From the NCBI GenBank assembly GCA_001600875.1, contig BCLD01000011.1, positions 498,834 through 562,833 on the forward strand: a stretch of DNA of 64,000 nt, given 5' to 3'. This document shows, piece by piece, positions 10,645-22,900 of this stretch. Positions within the stretch are counted from its first letter, which is position 1, and every line of letters starts with the position of its first letter. The notes under the pieces are model-generated. The model did no database searches, was not told the DNA's origin, and saw only the letters and a list, made by a program, of their open reading frames with translations. Source of the stretch: Solicoccozyma terricola. Lineage: Eukaryota; Basidiomycota; Tremellomycetes; Filobasidiales; Piskurozymaceae. The position numbers were made by a program, and so were the translations under genes.

Positions 10645-11501
10645 ATGCGCAGAGATTATCGTAGGGTGGTGCTGCTAGTCAGCGGGTACGTTCATGTGCG
10701 GACACGGCAGGTGTATGCAGCAGCTAACGCGTTATTGCTACTTACTACTCTACGCAGGCTTGTCCTCCTCCTCGGCGCACAGGACATTTCAGCATCCAAC
10801 ATTAGCCCAGACCGTGCTCGGAGTGTCCTCCCTTCCTTTTCGAACACAACCAACCATGTAATAGAGAGGAGGAAATACTCTTACACCGAAGCATCGGGAG
10901 ATCTATTCTGTCGACCTTTCGGTGATTGCGAACCATGTCCCGAGGACGAGGTGAGTCGAGACACGGCGTGCGAAGCCCACCGATTGGTCAATCCTGATTC
11001 GGATTCGGATTCCACCACGCCTAGCGCGATCAACCGTTCTGCAGACCATTTGGCAACCGCCGACTCGTCCATTGCATCCCAAAAGGACAGGCAGATCCTG
11101 AAGATCCTTACGCCTCGGAAATGGAAGTAGACATCCCAACACGTCGTCGCGTGAGCAGTCCAAGATCTCCAGCGGATGAACGACCACCCACGCTCGTTAC
11201 AGCTTCAAATCGAGTGATAGATATGGGCACCGCGCCATTGGGGGAGGTGCCTGCTTGGGAGGCGTGTGGGAAGGTCTTGGCGATTGAGAGAGCCGGGTAC
11301 TGGGAATTCGTCGTACGTTGGGAGGCGTCTCTCAAAAGTGTCTCAGTAGCTTCACTGACGACCATCGTTCTATCTCAGATCTTGAATACTCTTCTTCTCA
11401 CCTTGTCCCTGGTCACACTTCTCGCTCGTTCTAACAGTTTGGCAGCAAATCAGTACAAGCAACTGGCCGCACGTATTGGTATCGCAGGAAGTCGAGTCTG
11501 A
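10645..11501 (+). CDS. JTB-like type I membrane protein
   Basis: Exons 10645-10685, 10758-10950, 11025-11312 and 11379-11501 close in phase, giving 214 aa. An in-frame ATG at 10597 could add 16 aa. The N-terminus is a signal sequence (RRDYRRVVLLVSGLVLLLGA). The lumenal part carries a Cys cluster: GDLFCRPFGDCEPCPEDE, then PFCRPFGNRRLVHC, and later AWEACGKVLAIERAGYWEF. A C-terminal TM follows (ILNTLLLTLSLVTLLA) with a short basic tail. Cysteine spacing, the E-R-x-x-W-E/F pattern before the TM and the overall layout resemble metazoan JTB (jumping translocation breakpoint protein). This is my inference from pattern only. Confidence 0.72.
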
Positions 11502-11725
11502 TGAACAGACTTGTCGAATGTGAGCAAGCCTGATGCACAGTGTTGGCTGTACATTCGATCGTTCTTCAGGTCATCAATGACATCCATCCGACATGGCGAA
11601 GGTCGAAGGGACGCGATGCGAAAAACGCGGAAAATAGATGGGGCTAACTGCGCTGAAGCTTCCACAACGTTGTAAGGCGTATCATGTGCACTTGTATCTA
11701 CTAAGCTTCTTAATGACATGACGAA

Positions 11726-14700
11726 CTACATGAAGTCGCTCGCTTTTTTCCTCGCGCTTTGTCCAATAGAGGTCGAAGCTGAAGTTGCACCTGGTGGTGG
11801 TGCTAAGGGTCCTAAAACATCCTTCTCGACCCATTCATCCTCTTCATCACCAACTGCCACTGGCACAGGAGCTATCGGGTCTTCGCGATGTTTCTTTCCT
11901 GATCTCGACTGGTCGGTTTCTCGTTCACGTTTGCGCTTAGGTGCTGCCGTCCAGGCCGTATCGTCCTCCCCCTCATCGCCGACGTCAAAACTCATGAGGA
12001 TCTTGGTGCTCGTCTTTGTTTTTTCTCGTTTCTTCTTTGCCTTGCTTTTCGCCTTCGTTGCCTCTCGGTCTCTGCTAGATTCTTCGTCGGCTGCAGTATC
12101 CGCCTTTGCTCTGATCTGGAAGATGGGGCGGTGAGCCTCAGATTGCAATCGGTCGTTCTGACCTTCCAGCGGCTCTGACGCCAACGGGGTTATCGGTGGA
12201 ACGTGAACCAGAGGGATAGCGGGTTTACTGAGCATTGAGGCGGAGGCGGTTGACTCTAATGGATCCTCGTTGTCGTCATCGTCATCATCATCATTCTCAT
12301 CCGAGTCGTCGTCCTGGAAGATGGCTCGGAAAATATCGATGGATGGTTTCTTGTACGTCAAAATATCCCCGCCTTGGTTGTCGTCGTCGGCCATACCGAC
12401 TTCAGCCAATGTTCGGGGTCGACGCGTTGGAGGTGTGGCAGATGACGCCTCGGTTTGCTCTGCAACCTCGGTCCCCTTGTGCGTATACTTCTCCGTCCAT
12501 GCGAGGTCTGCCGGTGTCGCAGAGATGGCGGCTATGTCGGACGATGACCCAGCAGTTGGACCCGGTGCCTTTCCTGGTGGTCCATCTGGGTAAGGATCTG
12601 CAACCCCGAAACGCTTGCAAAGGAGCTTATTCGGGTAGAAACTCTCCACCGTCCGAGTGAGGTTGCCGTACATGCCACTCCTAGCTGCTTCTTGCTTTGG
12701 CGTGAGAATTTCCTGGATTTCAGCCTCCTGTTGGGCCTTGTCCTTCCAGGTGTCAACGCGATCGGGGTCAGGCATATGCAAACCCGCTTCCGGCTGCTTC
12801 ATGTCATGTGCTGACACCTTGCTACTAGTGAACCTATTGGCCATGGCGAAGGACATAGGTTTGAAGATGGTAGCTGATTTGCTGAAATCTTGCAGTTCCT
12901 TGTTGATATGGTCTATTGATTTACTAGGCAGTAATTCTGGGTTTGGCGATGTGGTGTTGTGAGTCTGAGAAACCAGATATGAGCGGTACCGCTGCTGCTT
13001 TGCAGGGTCATCTCCAAACGGTATGAATCCCATCAAAGCCGCTGATGCAGTCCGAGGAGATAAGTGAGGTATCTCCACGCCTCTCAGTGAGGCAGGATCA
13101 GGCTTTGAGGCCTCCAAGCCAGCGCTAGGCGGCACTTCTTGCTTACTAGCAGCGAACAATGCAAGCCGCTCCTTGCTTTTCTCCGACATGTAATCAAAGA
13201 TCGACTTGAGCGGAGCTTTAATTTGCTCCTCTCCCAGTTGCGCTCCTCGCTGAATTAAGCACATAAGGAACAAGCATCGGTATATGACAAGTAGAGCTAG
13301 AGTGCGATCCTAACTCACCTGATCAGCTGTTAATTGCGGCCTGCGCCCCAGTCCCATCCCGGTCGGAGGTGCGACAGCCTGCTCGTCTCCTCGTTTATCC
13401 CATCGATTGCCCCGATTCCATACGCGACTAGGCCGTGGGCGCCAATCAGGTGGTATTGCTGGAAAGTCAAACCTGCAACAACAAGGGTAAGTCAATAATG
13501 GGATATTTTGATAGTATGGAACCTAATCACCATTTGTCTTGCATCACGGGATGTGAATCGAGTGTAAAGCCAGCCAGCACCGGTCTGCCGTCGTGCCATC
13601 GGTTGACTTTGTCGGTTTCCTTCAACAGGGTGGGCTACGAAGAACGGTCATGTTGGATTGGCATAGAGAACATTCTGAGAAGATGTCAAACTCACTCGTC
13701 CATATCTCGAGGAAGAAGCAGAAGACTTCAACTGACTGGCCCCAGAGCCCAACATGACAACGTCCTCCCCATCCCCGTCCAACCCCAGATCAAACGATAG
13801 TCTGGTGTGACTCTGGTCGTTGATGTTGGAAGACCCGTGATAGATATCCAAGTCGTCTTCATCGGCATCATCGATACCGAGACCGAATCCAGCTGCAAAT
13901 GAAGGTAAGGTTTAGCTGACTGACGAAAAAGTGGCCTTAGTAAATGCAGTACTTACCACTGATGCCCACATCAGCCTGTCCGCCGGGACCAGCTCTCGAT
14001 GGCAACTTCTCCGTTTGGCCACCAGTATATCCCAATCCCTCCTTTCCTTGCTTCCCATCATAAACAGGCAACTTTGTGTCGCGTGGCGCATAGGTATGTT
14101 TGCTAGCCTCTGCATCGTCTAAATCGTCTGCATCATCGACTTGGAACGATATTGCGGTTGCACCTCCACTCTGCAGTTTACGTTCCTGGATTCTTCGCTT
14201 GCGTGCAGAGACACGTGGACCGATACCTTGTCCTGGTCTCCAGCCTAGCTTGACGAGCAGCTTTTGACCGATGGAGGAGGATGCAGGCTGAATTAAGGAT
14301 GAGATAGCCGAGGGGACGGAACTGGATGCCATTGAGAGATCTCTGATCAGATTTACAGGTGATGAACAACGTCCCGAATGGTTGCAACTCACGATCCACC
14401 CCGTCCCGCTAATTCCTCCGCTGTCCCGCCAAACCCACCATCCGTCTTGAAGGTATCAGTGTTCTCCAGCTTTCGACTCTGCCTCATTTCCTCGAGATCC
14501 TCGTCATCCATGAAATCCTCGGCCCGTTGTGTCTTCTGAGCTCGAGCATTGCGGGATGACTTGAAGGTGGATGGTGTCCATCCTGACCACAAGATTGGGA
14601 ACGCATTATTAGTCGCAAGATCGCAGAGTGCCCGCGCTGGATATGCCACTTCACTCACCCTCCTTGGATCCTACGGTGTTGAAATATCCGGCTGAAAAGC

Positions 14701-15107
14701 CACCGGTGAAGGCGCCGTGTAACCTTCGACGACCCTGCTCATCCCGGACCTACGGCAAGAAAAAGAAAAAAAAAAGGAAAAGAAAAGAAAAGAAAAGAAA
14801 AGAAAAGAAGAAGAAGAAGAAGAAAAAAAAACGGAACGATGGTCAGCCCTTCGGTTCGGAGAGATATAATGTAAGGCGGGCGCCTAACCTCCTGTTTCCA
14901 TATCGGGACAAATTCTCCTTGATCCTTCTTGGTATCTGACAGAGGTGGGAGAGGAGTTCCGATCTGGCAAAGATGGAGGCAACGACGGGTGAGGCGGAGG
15001 AATTAGATACAGGGACGAGGGATGCGACCAACCTGGCAAAATGACTCGTTGAGATTGCGCCCGGATTGCTCGAGCTGATCGAGTTTGGTACGAAGTCGAG
15101 AGGTCAT
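11726..15107 (-). CDS. G-patch protein, GPATCH1-like spliceosomal factor
   Basis: Homolog of GPATCH1 (plant TOUGH), a G-patch cofactor associated with the catalytic spliceosome. Nine exons (15107-15033, 14963-14889, 14749-14659, 14582-14393, 14342-13957, 13892-13696, 13619-13531, 13472-13319, 13249-11726) close in phase and give 926 aa. Family signatures in order are: [20 protein letters not shown] and [11 protein letters not shown] (N-terminal DUF1604-type region), the G-patch [24 protein letters not shown], then [11 protein letters not shown]. The long last exon is Lys/Glu-rich with a poly-Asp tract, typical of the family. Intron 2 contains a purine AAAAG microsatellite (14760-14830). It is convergent with the JTB-like gene and divergent from CDC7. 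Confidence 0.92.
14760..14830. repeat. Purine (AAAAG)n/(AAG)n microsatellite in a GPATCH1-like intron
   Basis: About 70 nt of A/G only. On the coding (minus) strand it forms a long polypyrimidine tract just before the 3' splice site at 14750. Confidence 0.85.
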
Positions 15108-15397
15108 GATTCCAGTTGCTTTTGGGATGTGTCCCAGCCGGGGGAAGTGCTGATGGGGGGAGGGAGGAGGATGCTGCGACGACGATGGACCCCTGCTGCT
15201 GCTGCTGGCCCCTTCCCCTCGTGATTACGTAATATTATGTTTGTTTACTTTTCTTTCAAACCGACCTCCCCAGCAACCAAGCTTCACATCGACACCACCG
15301 CCATCACAACCACCACCACCACCACCACTACTACAACACAAAGTACATGTGCTGCATTCCATCAGGACGCCTCACAAGTCGAGATCATTCACTCGAC

Positions 15398-18300
15398 ATG
15401 GCGTCCAAAGCAGTCTTGCGAGATACCACAAACATCCCATCCCATCTTGCTCCTTCTCTTCCTCCGAAACCCACCTTCAACTCGTCCAATCCGTTCCTCG
15501 ACTCCTCTTCACGTCCAGCTCCAGGCCAACAGCCTTCGTCACAGTATGATAGTCGCCACGGCATTACCTCCTCTGTGGACCGACCGCTGAGGGATGCGGC
15601 GAAAGGTCATAAACGCAGGGCGGGGGCTGAAGGGAGATCAGACCTCAAACGACAGAAGATCGTTGAGGAGGAGGAAGACGAGCTTGGAGCAGAACTCACC
15701 ACAGCAGCTGTCCTCACCCTTGCGGAACAAAGCTCAGCTCTGGACGAGTCTCACGACGCCAAGAATGGACCTCAGTCCGATGTGATGGTCATGCCAAAGA
15801 AAACGCATGCATCACGTAGACGTGACCTTACTGGACTGCTCGAACAGGTGACGCGGGAAACGGGAGGTACACCATCGACCCTACCCGTATTCGTACCACG
15901 ACAGCCTTCCGAAAGGGGTAATGATGATGACGATGATGATGATGATGATGATGATGATAGGCAGGAGGAGTGTACCACAGATCCGATGCAGCAAGTCGAT
16001 ACAAATCAAAGCAATTCATACTTTCTTCACGAGCAAGAAATGTGGGAACAAGAACGAGCCGGTATGATAGACATGGGGCAGGATGAAGAGGATGACGAGC
16101 CGCACTATGATTTCTATCGGGACATCGAGGAAGAAGGTTTCACCGTAGTCGATAAAAGGACCGTATCATACGACGCATCCTTGCGGGACGACGGAACCGC
16201 TGGATCAAGGTGGCATCCTCCTCGGAGAGAGTCATGCGAAGATGCGCTCGCTGGCGAGCTCATTGAGTGTCTCGACTCATCGGATCTGTACGACGAGAAT
16301 ATGACCAACTACGAATTCAATGATGCCCTCGTCGTCAAGGAAGATATCAGAAAGGTGAATGATGGTATACCGTTGTGGAAGGGAGAATATCGGATCGTTG
16401 ATCGTCTAGGAGAAGGTAAGTGTGTCGATGTCTGACGACCCGAGTACATCACTCACATGTGTATCATGGCTCCAGGTACATTCTCCTCTGTCTACAAGGC
16501 CATAGACACCCATCACTATCGATACGATAATAGAAGTTGGCGCGCACCATCTCCTGACCCTCTCACGGGTCGACCGTTCACCGAATCTCTGACGTGGACT
16601 CAGGATGTACGAGAAAAGTGCATGGAGCGAGGAGTGTACGTTTCTGGACCAGACAGAGACGAGTACGATCGACCGAAGAAGGTCTACGTCGCATTGAAGA
16701 GGATCTATATGACGAGTAGTCCTGAAAGAATAGCGAATGAGTTGGAAATTATGGAGGAGCTGAGGTGAGCAAGTCTTACCTTAAACGTCTCTACAAAGCA
16801 CGTCTGACGCGAAGTGTGCCTGTTTTCTGTCATCAGAGGTTGCCGCAATACAATCCAACTCATCACCGCCTTTCGTCACAACGACCAAGTGTTTGCAGTC
16901 ATGCCGTTCCACCCCAACGACGACTACCGCGTGAGTAGGCTGTGGGGAAGGAGAAAAAGTCGATAGATCTTGACCACGCAGTCCCTCCAGGTCTTCTACC
17001 GCTTTCTCGACCCACCTCATATCCGGTCCTACTTCCGATGTCTCCTACGAGCCCTCAAAGACATTCATCGCAGAGGTATCATTCATCGCGATGTCAAACC
17101 TGCCAACTTTCTGTTCGATTACGAAACCGGGCACGGGGTAGTCGTCGATTTTGGATTAGCTGAGGTGCGTACTTGCAGCTCGGTAGTCCGTATCGCTAGG
17201 TCACTAAACATTAGAACTCGTACAGCGTTACGAACCACCGTCAAAGGTCCAATGCCAGCATTCCGCCGCATCCGTACACAAACCCCATGGCAGCAGAATA
17301 AAGACAGCAGTGACAGAGAAAGTCGAAGCAGCATACTATGAAGCAGCGAAAAAGTCGAGTCTACCTGAAGGTCGCGCGGGCTTCTTGGCACAGGACCTTA
17401 GGTGAATTGAGAGGAAAGTGCGGGTCCATCGCGGAGCTAACATTCGGGCATGCAATGTCACAGACCCAGCATCAAAGCCAACCGCGCCGGAACTAGAGGC
17501 TTCCGAGCGCCCGAAGTGTTGTTGAAATGTCCGGATCAGACTTTTGGTGAGCTACGGCAGCTGTGTGACCTAGAGAGCTCTACAGCCTTTTTTAACCATC
17601 TGATCATCGACAGCTATCGATATATGGGCAGTTGGCGTAATACTACTCAGCGTCCTCTGCCACAAGTTTCCCATTTTCAATTCGAGTGACGATGTTGAAG
17701 CGTTGATGGAGATTGGAGCGATGTTTGGGATGAACTCGCTTGCCAAGTGCGCCATCCTCCACAGTATGTACTTCGCTCTGTGTGTCCAGGTAACACCTGC
17801 TAACCAACGACTATCAGATCGTACTGTCGTTTCCAACCTGCCATCTCTTAAGGAAGACAAGGGTCATCACAGTTTGACTAGTCTCGTCTTAACCCTCAAT
17901 CCCCGCCTGTATCAGCCTCCGGACCCTAAGTGCACTGCCGAAGAAGCTCGTGAACACATCGAATCGATGGATTCCGCGATCGACCTCCTGAAGAGACTGC
18001 TTGCCATGGACGCCACAAAGCGGCTCACGGCGCACGACGCGCTGATGCACCCATTTTTGAACGACGACTTGCCAGATGAGGAGAAGGAAAGAACGGAGGT
18101 CATCCATCCTCCTGGCAAGGGCGTATGTGGCAAGTTCCACAAGATGGAAGCGGACGGAACTCGTGAGTAACAACTTTCGTTGACATTGCATATCATACCG
18201 ACCATCATGGCACAGACTCGATTACGGTCGAGAATCGCCAGCACAATTTGAAGTTCTCCCAGGGAGTTGCAATTGACGACAAGCGTGAGTGGCACCGCTT

Positions 18301-18511
18301 GGGTGTCTCGCCGCGGCTAGCATTTGATATTCACCTGTTCGTTACGTTGTCCTAAACAGCTTGCTCCTATCACACCGGCACTGCACGACCGTATGCGGGG
18401 GATGAGATGGAGCAGTATGTATGGCATCCAAGATCGGGCTATTCAAGAAAACCACATCCTCTCGATCCAAGTTATACACGGGCACCTTTACCGGAGAATT
18501 TGGACATTTGA
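15398..18511 (+). CDS. CDC7: Cdc7 (DDK) protein kinase
   Basis: Catalytic subunit of Dbf4-dependent kinase, which fires origins by phosphorylating Mcm2-7. Exons 15398-16415, 16476-16764, 16837-16930, 16991-17164, 17226-17401, 17464-17546, 17614-17763, 17818-18162, 18216-18284 and 18360-18511 close in phase (849 aa). Kinase motifs are: GEGTFSSVYKA, VALKRI (lysine), IIHRDVKPANFLFD (catalytic loop), VVDFGLAE (DFG), GTRGFRAPEVLLKC (APE) and IDIWAVGVILLS. The insert between DFG and APE (about 75 aa) and the insert after GTFSSVYKA are hallmarks of Cdc7. A long acidic N-terminal extension (about 320 aa) includes a poly-Asp run. An upstream ATG at 15347 would add 17 aa. Confidence 0.94.
15919..15958. 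repeat. Coding (GAT)n/(GAC) microsatellite (poly-Asp)
   Basis: Trinucleotide run in CDC7 exon 1 encoding about 12 aspartates, and so a likely length-polymorphic site. Phase is preserved by unit changes. Confidence 0.85.
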
Positions 18512-18855
18512 AGACGGCACGATATTAACGACACACTCACTCGACGCTTTTGTATCTTCTTAGTTTTACATTACACACGACACGCTGGAGCTTTTCTTCG
18601 AGCATACCATGCATGATACGCTGACACATGTTGAGGCCTCAAGAAGAGTACTCGACATGTAGCAGCATCCTTTTGCACTCCTTTATGAGAACCGCTCCGT
18701 TCTCTGCGAGCGAGCATATGTTGTGCGAGTGAGTTGCAGAATTTCGCTTTCCATAGGACATGCCCGACACCACCACCGTTCCTTCCGCTCCTCAACACCG
18801 CTGGTGATTGTCACCGATCTTCAACAATTCGCTACTCCCACCGCCTCCCACCGCT
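18512..18855. other. CDC7 / IQ-protein intergenic region
   Basis: 344 bp between same-strand genes. No recognisable gene or motif. Confidence 0.5.
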
Positions 18856-19776
18856 ATGGTTGACGCAGCATGTGGCTCCGATACCATCTCCGTCACTCCC
18901 GTGCAGGAAGGTCTGCAAGAGGGGGTTGCATCAGCTTTCCTCGTTCATCAAACAGGGGCAGGTGCGACTACTCGCCCGTCATGTCTCTCAGACCTGACCC
19001 CAGCTCAGAAGCAGCTGGTAGTTGTCACTTTGCTTCAAAGAGCCTTCCGAAAGCGAAATGAGGTGAAAATAGCCGAGATCAACGAGACAGCCATATCTCC
19101 GAGCAAACCCTTCTCCAAGAATCTGCCGGCCTCCGCGATTGCTCGTCTGCTCGTCAAAGCCTCCACCACCGATAGTCTGCGTGATACTCCCCGTCCGCTC
19201 ACCAGGAGTCAGGCCATACGAGACACGGCAAGGACTGCTAACATCTTCGCTAGACAACTGCGTGACAGCACAGAGGGTTCTTCCTGCATTCTCCAACCTA
19301 AGAAGCAGCAAACCACCGCAGGGTCTTCGAAGAAAGAACGACAAAGGCCAAGTCTTCAGCCTCATCACGGAAAGGTGTCGGCACCCACGGTCTTGTTTGT
19401 TCACAGTCCGCTGTTCGTCAATGCAAATAGCAGTCAGAAGGCTAGGAAGATCCCTACTTTGAGAATACCGTCGAACACTCTGGAGTATTCGCCACCCGTC
19501 TCTCCAAAGGCGGTTGCGAAACGTCTGTTGCGCGGCTCGAATGACAAGTCGTTGAAACTCTCTCCTCGTGGTCCCAAACTGCCTTCAAGACTCGGTTTAA
19601 ACTCCGACGTACCAGAAGCAGAGCACGACGTGCCAACGCAAGAGATCGAACGCAAGGATCACCGAGAACTTTCTCCCTACACTGAGGAACATCGACTGGC
19701 GGCGACCACTCTGCAGCGCGCCTTCCGCAGGCGACAGTCGTATCGATTGGGTGGACAACGGGAAAGCCACCAATGA
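18856..19776 (+). CDS. Hypothetical protein with two IQ-like motifs
   Basis: Single exon, 306 aa from the ATG at 18856; the frame is open upstream to 18808 but without an ATG. Two near-identical segments stand out: VVVTLLQRAFRKRNEV (about residue 60) and LAATTLQRAFRRRQSY (near the C-terminus). Both fit the IQ consensus IQxxxRGxxxR loosely (LQRAFRKR / LQRAFRRR). Calmodulin or myosin-light-chain-type binding is therefore possible. The rest is basic, Ser/Pro-rich and probably disordered. No family recognised. An upstream exon cannot be excluded. It is convergent with the IML2-like gene. Confidence 0.6.
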   Translation: MVDAACGSDTISVTPVQEGLQEGVASAFLVHQTGAGATTRPSCLSDLTPAQKQLVVVTLLQRAFRKRNEVKIAEINETAISPSKPFSKNLPASAIARLLVKASTTDSLRDTPRPLTRSQAIRDTARTANIFARQLRDSTEGSSCILQPKKQQTTAGSSKKERQRPSLQPHHGKVSAPTVLFVHSPLFVNANSSQKARKIPTLRIPSNTLEYSPPVSPKAVAKRLLRGSNDKSLKLSPRGPKLPSRLGLNSDVPEAEHDVPTQEIERKDHRELSPYTEEHRLAATTLQRAFRRRQSYRLGGQRESHQ

Positions 19777-19919
19777 TGGAATTTGCTTCGCAGAACTAGG
19801 GTCATGGGCTATCGAAGAGAGTGTGCATGGGCCGTCGAAGGACAACCGTCAAAGGACAGAATGGGTACAAAGAATTTCTAATGTATAGAGCACATCGTCC
19901 ATAAATCTCGTTCCATCCT

Positions 19920-22900
19920 TCAGTGCATCTTGGCTGTATGTGATTCTTTGATAGCTTGTAGACCAGCATGTGCCTTGAGCATGAGGGCGCTTTCCATAGA
20001 ATACTTGCCTTTCATCAACGGAGATACCTCTATGCCCTTGCCTGTACTCGAGATACACCGTCAGTGATATGTTGAGCCTGGAGAATATGGAGCCACTGAC
20101 CGGACAAGACTAATTCCAAATGATGCTTCGCCTTACCATTGTCACCCATTTGGGAGAAGAGTCGTCCAAGCTCAAAATGAGTGTGATACACCAACCAGTG
20201 ATCGAGCTGAATCGGTAGCCATTCATTTGAACTCGGTGATATCTCTACGGGTGGGCTGATTCTACCTACCTGAATCTCATGGCCATGCTGAAGGACGAGT
20301 TCGAAGGATTGCTCCGCATGCACAGCAGCCTCTTCAGACGTCATCGTATTAGTAGCCGCGTCCGCCGCTGTAATCACCGCCTCGACATGCTGTTGGAGAG
20401 CGATGGGTTCATATCAGGTAGAACACGAATACAGACGAGCTATGGCTCACTGGATATGCGGCAAATGACAAAGATACGCCGTGAAGGAAGTGTGCCAGAC
20501 AGAAGTCTGTACGTCCAGGATAATATTAGAAGCGAAGGTGTTTCAAATGCGATTTGTACGCACCGTCCCAGTACTGAGTCCCCGTTTTCCGATACGATTC
20601 TGGTGTGCCGCTATTGAGTTGAGCTAAATTTTGCCCTATTCGGGGGATGACTAAGTTATAGAGTAGTCGAGGCGGAGTGTTGTGAAGCTACACGAATTCC
20701 TATTTCGTCAGCGGGAGTTTGCAAGTTGAGAAAGAAGACTAGGCACGGACTACTCCAAAGAAATAACCGAGCTCGATGCCTGGTAGCATCAGATGATTGC
20801 CTTGTCCGATGAATTTGCGGGCCTTTCGTGACACGAATTTCTGCACGAGTCCCACGGAGCGTAAGTATCGTTGTAGTCCGAAGCAAGATTTTGAAAACTC
20901 ACTTCAATAGGCAGAGACTTCCCTGCGATTTTACGCATGTTCATCGGTACGTTCTTCATCGCATCTATGATATCCTGCTCGCTAGCGCCTGTTTGGTCAT
21001 CCCCTTGCTCTATGAGACACGCTGCTGAAGCACTAGTAACGCGAGAGCATTAATGTTCGGCACCGGGGCCTTTCGATCTCTGTTACGTACTAGAGATATA
21101 CCGCTTTGCTCCAATTGGACTCCTTGCGCAGGATCTCGAAGCAGCTTCGAGAGACCCCAAATTTGTTTAGTATCATATTGTTGACACCCATATCCCACTA
21201 CGGTCACAGCTGTCAGTGGTGAGAAGTGGAGTCGATTTAAAATGTCCCCTCACCAGACACATGTGTTGAAGCTGGGGCAATGCAGAGGAAGAAGTTAGCA
21301 AGAAGTCGATGTCGAGTTGCAATGACTAGATTACCCACCTGAAGGTACTCTAATTTCAGATCCAATGCATGCTGCAGAGTATTGTTGGCCATCTCGGGCT
21401 GTGCCTGAGTCGTATGCAGTCGCGATTGAAAATACAGGAAGAAAATCCCTGTTACGTAAAAGCTTTGAAGTTCAATAACAGTACGTCATCAGTCAACCTA
21501 AAGAGCGGCGACCTACCATCAGGACAGCTGCGAATTACCAGGCGTTTATGAGTGAGAGGTTTTCAGCGGTTGCTAGCCTCCAAGTAAGGCTCACCGTTTC
21601 AGGTTCCAGTCTAGGATATTCTTGGCGACCGGTATATTCACCCCGCTGACAGGCCTGTGTGATAACAAAACATCAGGAAACAATGCATGGCCTCGAAATC
21701 TTTGGGATATTCACATCAGGACACTGATGACCAAGTGGAAGGTCAACAGAGCCATATCACAAACGGGTCTCCGCACACCGTCATTCGTCTCGTCGCGTTT
21801 TGGAAGAGTCTGATTTGGATCGTTCGACCAGCCACCAGCTGACATCAATGTATCCAACGCGACCTGTCGATTTCCTACGTAGCCAAACAGCTCCGCAACC
21901 TGGCCAGAGGAAAATCTATCAGAGACCAGACGGCCAAGCCTCTAGTCGACCGACGAAACTCACCCTCACCACCTTTCCTGGCATCAAGCTGAGCATAAGA
22001 GAACTCAGCCCGGTTCCAAGCTGTACTCCGGATTTGAAGTGCTCGTCTATACCGTCATCGACGCCGTGACGGTCCGCGTGCTCCAGGTACAGCTGCAAGG
22101 TCCTGTATATCCCATGGGCGGTTCGCATATTGAGGCTGCAAGAATAACGGCGTTAGCTTTTGGCCCACGTTCTTCGCCTCGAGAAGGCGCTCACGCTTCC
22201 TTTATCAGCCCAACCCAGTCGCCCCCAGCTACGATACCCAGTACTGCTTTTATCAACAAGCTCTCGGCAAAGACAAGTTCTGCGTGCTTCTCAAGCAAAG
22301 ACATGCCAGCGATTGTCGCAACGGTGTTACCCCTCACTACCCCTGCCATCTTACTGAACAGACCGACATGCGTTTTCCGCAAGCTATGAGCGAGAGCGCT
22401 CGTCCTCTTTGCGATGTCTAACGCGGTGTTGAGATCTGCCGCCTCAAAGGTCATCATTCCTTTAATGCACTGGATGACCGCAGCGGCGTTTTGCAAGTAC
22501 ATGTGTTGTCCGTCTGGATCTTGCGTGTACACGACGTTTTCAGCCTCCTTCATCCGAGAAGTCAAGAAGAGATGTATGATGCGCCTACACATGTCAACAT
22601 CCTCTTGTAAAGTCGTTGCTTGCTCTTGTGAAGTAAGCGCCGGTCTATGTGATTCCGGTGTGATCGGTACGACTGGAGCACTGGGCACTGAGGCTGTATG
22701 TGAAACGCGAGCTCGGGAAATCGCATCACGGGGGTCCACCAAGGTTGGAGTTTCGTCTCTCGGTTTGCTGGTGCTGGTGGTGGTGGTGGTGGTGACGGCC
22801 ACTGGCGACTGAGCAAGACGTGGAGCGGTCATGGATCTAGCCTCTGCCTCTGCATCATCCTCGTCGCCTTCTTCTACCTCACTCAAGCCTTCAGGAGGAG

